From contig JAHBWA010000023.1 of assembly GCA_019637195.1 (NCBI GenBank), positions 23,289 through 87,288 on the forward strand: 64,000 nucleotides of DNA. The letters are read 5' to 3'. A program made the translations under genes and the position numbers. Position 1 is the stretch's first letter. The number at the start of each line of letters is the position of its first letter. The notes below the pieces were generated by a model. It was not told the origin of the DNA. It saw only the letters and a list, made by a program, of their open reading frames with translations, and searched no databases. Positions 61,074-64,000 of the stretch are shown here, piece after piece. The stretch comes from Labilithrix sp. (lineage in GTDB: Bacteria; Myxococcota_A; Polyangia; Polyangiales; Polyangiaceae).

Positions 61074-62078
61074 TCATAGGCGGCTCTCCGGCGCGCGAGC
61101 GCGGGGCAGGGTGCCGTGCGTCTCGAGCCACGATCGGATCCTCGGGTAGAGCTCTTCGGCGGCGCGGCTCCCGACGACCGCGCTGATGTGACCGCCCGGC
61201 ACGGAGAGCACGTCCTTCACCCGGCTCGACGTGTGCTCGTTGAGCGCGAGCGCCGCCTTGGGCGGGCAGATGTTGTCGCTCTCGGCCACGACGGTCATCA
61301 CCGGGCAGGTGATCCGCGCGAGGTCGACGCGGTCGCCGCGCACGTAGTGCTCGCCGCGAACCAGACGGTTCTCCTGGTAGAGCTCCTTGATGTACGTCAC
61401 GAACGCCGCCGCCGGGAACGTGACCTTGTCGCTCACCCAGGTCTCGAGCGCGGCGAACGCGGCGCGCGCGGCGGGGTCGTGGATCTCGTCGGCGAGGCCG
61501 ACGAGGCGCGAGAGCGTCCCCGTCGGCGCGAGCGCCTGGAACCCGCTCTGCAAGAGCGCGGGGTCGAGGTTGCCCGCCGCGGTCAGCGCCACGGGATCGA
61601 ACCAGCGCGCGTCCGCCATGATGCCGAGGCGCCCAGCCTCGGAGAAGTCGAAGGGCCCCGCCAGGTTCACCAGCGCCGCCACCTGCCCCGGGCACCGCGC
61701 GGTGTGGATGGCGCTCAGCGTCGCCCCGAGCGAGTAGCCGACGAGCGCGACCTTCGGCGCGCCCGTGATGCGGAGGACACGCCGGACGACGCGGTCGAGC
61801 CGCGCGACGATGTCGTCCCACGCCACGAAGCGGTCCTCGTCCTCGGGGACACCCCAGTCGAAGCAGAAGGTGTCCCACGGCGCCCCGGCGCTGAGGGCGG
61901 TCGCGAAGCTCGCGCCCTCCCGGAGATCGAGGACGTACCATCGGTTGATCATCGACGGCACGAGCAGCACGGGGACATGCGAGCCCGCACGAGCGGAGCC
62001 ACGGAAGCGGTACACGCTCCCTTTGCCATCACGGTGGACGGTGTCTTTCGGCGCCTGTGCGATGCGGGCTTCGAACAT
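61074..62078 (-). CDS. PhaC-like PHA synthase with Ser nucleophile
   Basis: The 334-residue protein matches class III PHA synthases: VPSMINRWYVLDL start, an alpha/beta hydrolase core, Asp268 in AESDNICPP and His297 in GGHISAVVG. The nucleophile elbow is GYSLGAT with Ser116, where PHA synthases have Cys in G-x-C-x-G. Ser forms are lipase-like, and Cys-to-Ser changes severely weaken known PhaC enzymes. It may be a depolymerase or acyltransferase of the same fold. It lies 8 bp downstream of the phasin gene. Confidence 0.8.
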   Translation of the reverse strand: MFEARIAQAPKDTVHRDGKGSVYRFRGSARAGSHVPVLLVPSMINRWYVLDLREGASFATALSAGAPWDTFCFDWGVPEDEDRFVAWDDIVARLDRVVRRVLRITGAPKVALVGYSLGATLSAIHTARCPGQVAALVNLAGPFDFSEAGRLGIMADARWFDPVALTAAGNLDPALLQSGFQALAPTGTLSRLVGLADEIHDPAARAAFAALETWVSDKVTFPAAAFVTYIKELYQENRLVRGEHYVRGDRVDLARITCPVMTVVAESDNICPPKAALALNEHTSSRVKDVLSVPGGHISAVVGSRAAEELYPRIRSWLETHGTLPRARAPESRL

Positions 62079-62086
62079 GGATGCTC

Positions 62087-62359
62087 TCAGGCGGCGCTGG
62101 AGGACGCGAGGGCCGTGGCCTTCTGGACGGCCTCGAGCGACATCTTGCGGAAGTCGGCGCCGAGCTGGACGCCGTAGGCGAGCGTCTCGCGCTGGAGCTT
62201 CGCCATCTCCTCGATCGCCCTCTCGGCGCGCTCGACGCGCTTCGCCTCGGCCTTCTCGACCTCGGCGTAGAACGCGCTCGTGCGGGCGACCGCGTCGTCC
62301 GTCACCTTCTGCCACGTCTCGAAGACCTTGCCCCACTGCGCGAACGGATCGAACTTCAT
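62087..62359 (-). CDS. Phasin-like PHA granule protein
   Basis: The 90-residue helical protein begins MKFDPFAQWGKVFETW and has an amphipathic helix with AEAKRVERAERAIEEMAKLQRETLAYGVQ, as in phasins or the PhaE partner of class III synthases. It coats PHA granules or activates the synthase. The ATG at 62359 precedes the phaC gene by 8 bp. A palindromic site lies about 100 bp upstream. Confidence 0.75.
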   Translation of the reverse strand: MKFDPFAQWGKVFETWQKVTDDAVARTSAFYAEVEKAEAKRVERAERAIEEMAKLQRETLAYGVQLGADFRKMSLEAVQKATALASSSAA

Positions 62360-62460
62360 CGGAAACCTCCTATGGATGTGTCGACCGCGCCGGCGCATGC
62401 TGCACCGCACCATCGACAACGCCGACCTTAAGTTCCGCTCGGGGGACCGTCAAGGGAGTT

Positions 62461-62479
62461 TTGTTGCGCCGCAACATTC
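62461..62479. promoter_or_regulatory. Candidate PhaR operator upstream of the phasin gene
   Basis: TTGTTGCGCCGCAACATTC contains the palindrome GTTGC-GCC-GCAAC. The identical 19-mer occurs at 63379-63397 in front of phaR. It lies about 100 bp upstream of the phasin ATG. PhaR binds TGC/GCA-rich dyads in other bacteria, so PhaR binding here is plausible inference. The remainder of the 272-bp gap (62360-62631) is AT-richer than average, without a gene. Confidence 0.6.
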
Positions 62480-62631
62480 ACAGCACATCAAGTCAGTCTA
62501 GATCATTGCGATTGCATCATTTTTAGATTGCTGCGACGCAGCGGCGATCGTGCGCCCAGCGGCCCGGAGGACGACGAAGAGGCTTGCACGAGCCACCGGT
62601 GGCCGATGCGCCGGCCAGGTCGTCGAGGGCG

Positions 62632-63327
62632 TCAGGCGCGGCGCGCGGGGCGCTTGGCCTTCTTCTTCGGCTTCGCGGGCGCGGGGCGGGCGCGGGGCGC
62701 GCCGATCGACTCCTTGAGCGCCTCGATCTCGCGACGGAGGCGGACCATCTCGTCGGCCACGTCCGTCGACGACGCGCGGGCGGGCGCCGCCCCCACGGCG
62801 TCGCCCACGAACGGAGGCACGTCGACGTCGACCGGCGGAGGGACCGGCTCGACCGGCAAGGGCGGCATCCCCTCGAGCGGCGCTCCGGGGCCCGCGGACG
62901 CCGGCGCCGCGACGTTGCCACCTCGCCCCCACTGCGCGGCCCCCAGGACGAGCCGCGCGAGCGCGTCCGTCGCCGCGAACGGCGCCGTGGCGAGCGGATT
63001 CAGCGGAAGCAAGGCGCGCGCGCGATCCTTCGCCTGCACGTACATGTCGAGCGCCCAGCTCACGTAGCGGGTGAGGAACTCTCCGAGCGCGGCGTCGTCG
63101 AGACGGATCAGCCGGAGCAGGAGCGCCGCCGGGAGGATGCGTCCGCCGCCACGGTCGAGGATGATCTGCGTGAGCGTCTCCTGCGTGAGGTCGCGCCCGT
63201 CCTGCGCGTCCTGCACGGTGACGTCCTCGCCGCCGCGGATCGTCTTCTCGAGGTCGTCGAGCGTGATGTAGCGGCTGTGCCGCGTGTCGTAGAGGCGGCG
63301 GTTCGGATACTTCTTCACGAGCAGCAT
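62632..63327 (-). CDS. phaR: PHA synthesis regulator PhaR
   Basis: The 231-residue protein starts with the PHB/PHA accumulation regulator DNA-binding domain: KKYPNRRLYDTRHSRYITLDDLEKTI and LTQIILDRGG. The second PHA-binding domain follows (FLTRYVSWALDMYVQAKDRARAL). A Pro-rich linker and a basic C-terminus with a coiled coil follow. PhaR represses phasin and phaR until granule formation removes it. The start at MLLVKKYPN is typical. Confidence 0.93.
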   Translation of the reverse strand: MLLVKKYPNRRLYDTRHSRYITLDDLEKTIRGGEDVTVQDAQDGRDLTQETLTQIILDRGGGRILPAALLLRLIRLDDAALGEFLTRYVSWALDMYVQAKDRARALLPLNPLATAPFAATDALARLVLGAAQWGRGGNVAAPASAGPGAPLEGMPPLPVEPVPPPVDVDVPPFVGDAVGAAPARASSTDVADEMVRLRREIEALKESIGAPRARPAPAKPKKKAKRPARRA

Positions 63328-63378
63328 CGGCCCGCAGTCTAGTGGACCGCGCGCGGTTTGAAGCCGCCGTGACGAAGA

Positions 63379-63397
63379 TTGTTGCGCCGCAACATTC
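63379..63397. promoter_or_regulatory. Candidate PhaR operator upstream of phaR
   Basis: This 19-bp site, identical to 62461-62479, lies 52 bp upstream of the phaR ATG and in the divergent gap shared with the right-edge lipoprotein gene. Nearby, TTGCA-GTCG-TGCAA (about 63434-63447) is a related dyad. It suggests autoregulation by PhaR. The binding protein is inferred. Confidence 0.6.
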
Positions 63398-63623
63398 GCC
63401 TTGACGAGGTGGGTTCCGCGGCGTACCTATCGGCCGTTGCAGTCGTGCAACGCGGGCGATTGTGCAACGCACCATCCGCCGCAGCCGAGGCCCCGCGGAC
63501 CGACCTTGCTCTCGGTCGTCTCCGGTGCCAAGGCAACGCCGGCCCGCGGCGCATGCCGTCGCTCCGCTCCTCGTAGCCGTCCCTCCTCGGGCCCGAACCA
63601 CCCGCTGAACGTCGAGGTACACC

Positions 63624-64000
63624 GTGCGCAACGCTTCATCACGCTCCCGAGCGGTCCCTGCGTCCGACATCGTCCGCTCGACGGTCACCCTCCGCGCCGG
63701 CAGCTCCTTCGCGGTGGGGCTCGTCGCGACCGCGGTCCTCGCCGCCGTCGCCTGCGGGGACAGCGAGCCGCGCGCCTGCCGCGTCGGCGCCGACTGCACG
63801 TCGGGGATCTGCGGCGAAGACGGGCGCTGCGTCGACGGCCCCGGAGCGTCGTCCGGCTCGAGCGGCTCGACCGACGCCGACGCCGCGAGCGACGCGGGCG
63901 ACAGCGGCGCGCTGCCTCCGGACGACGGCGGCAACCTCGCGGTCCCCGGCTGCGCGCCGAACAACGACGGCGTCATCACGCGCGAGGAGGTCCCGATCCA
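63624..64000 (+). CDS. Lipoprotein with Cys-rich start and Ca-binding-like motif, partial
   Basis: The gene runs off the right edge. From GTG 63624 (GAGG seven bases upstream) it encodes a signal with lipobox (AAVAC, Cys near 44), then CRVGADCTSGICGEDGRCVDG. A Gly/Ser/Asp-rich linker follows, and then APNNDGVITREEVP, an EF-hand-like loop. It is a surface lipoprotein of unknown role, common in Polyangia. About 125 residues are visible. Confidence 0.75.
   Translation, partial: MRNASSRSRAVPASDIVRSTVTLRAGSSFAVGLVATAVLAAVACGDSEPRACRVGADCTSGICGEDGRCVDGPGASSGSSGSTDADAASDAGDSGALPPDDGGNLAVPGCAPNNDGVITREEVPI

Overview
The window is about 64 kb of very GC-rich DNA with dense coding on both strands. Several traits suggest a myxobacterium (Myxococcota, probably class Polyangia): a membrane-anchored Ser/Thr kinase with a Pkn-type catalytic core, many Ala/Asp-rich lipoproteins, divergent sigma-like and receiver proteins, a wax-ester synthase, and polyhydroxyalkanoate (PHA) genes. 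This assignment is inferred from gene content. No rRNA, tRNA, CRISPR array, insertion sequence or prophage was seen.

Region 1 (about 1-25,700) looks like one physiological island for low oxygen or respiratory stress. It holds a hemerythrin-like protein, two universal stress proteins, three stand-alone CBS-pair proteins, a zinc alcohol dehydrogenase, an APH-like plus P-loop kinase fusion, a trehalose-synthase-like glycosyltransferase, and a wax-ester/DGAT acyltransferase coupled to a hydrolase. It also holds a complete cbb3 oxidase cluster (ccoI, ccoS, fused ccoNO, ccoQ, a monoheme ccoP, ccoG and a SafE-like protein), a CDP-alcohol phosphotransferase and a multiheme lipoprotein. In its middle sits a two-gene operon: a globin-coupled sensor histidine kinase (a haem oxygen sensor by family) and an NtrC-type sigma-54 activator. 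Reading upstream regions by eye gave sigma-54 type -24/-12 elements (GG-N10-GC, resembling TGGCACG-N4-TTGCW) in front of nearly every transcription unit, most placed so that transcription would begin 1-5 nt before the start codon. A second motif, GCARRAC-N-TGCGC, recurs 50-135 bp upstream of several of them and is a candidate binding site for the activator. The gene set recalls the mycobacterial DosR dormancy regulon, wired here to sigma-54.

Region 2 (25,900-30,250) is a three-gene operon: OmpA/TolC-like periplasmic protein, HlyD-like membrane fusion protein and a processive family-2 glycosyltransferase. It probably makes and exports an exopolysaccharide. Region 3 (30,400-59,500) is mostly housekeeping and accessory genes. 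These include a glutaredoxin/A-type-carrier-like/rhodanese fusion next to bolA, an acyl-CoA ligase, an M50 protease, a GGDEF protein, a metallophosphoesterase, a CPA2 antiporter, an Eis-like acetyltransferase, an EVE protein, a deoxynucleoside kinase, Ku, a membrane Ser/Thr kinase and several lipoproteins. It ends with a two-gene unit whose larger product resembles a Doc/Fic protein without its catalytic motif, preceded by a cluster of CGTTACG repeats.

Region 4 (60,187-63,400) is a PHA locus: a PhaB-like reductase, a PhaC-like synthase with Ser in place of the usual Cys, a phasin and the regulator PhaR. Two identical 19-bp palindromic sites precede the phasin and phaR genes. A lipoprotein gene runs off the right edge.
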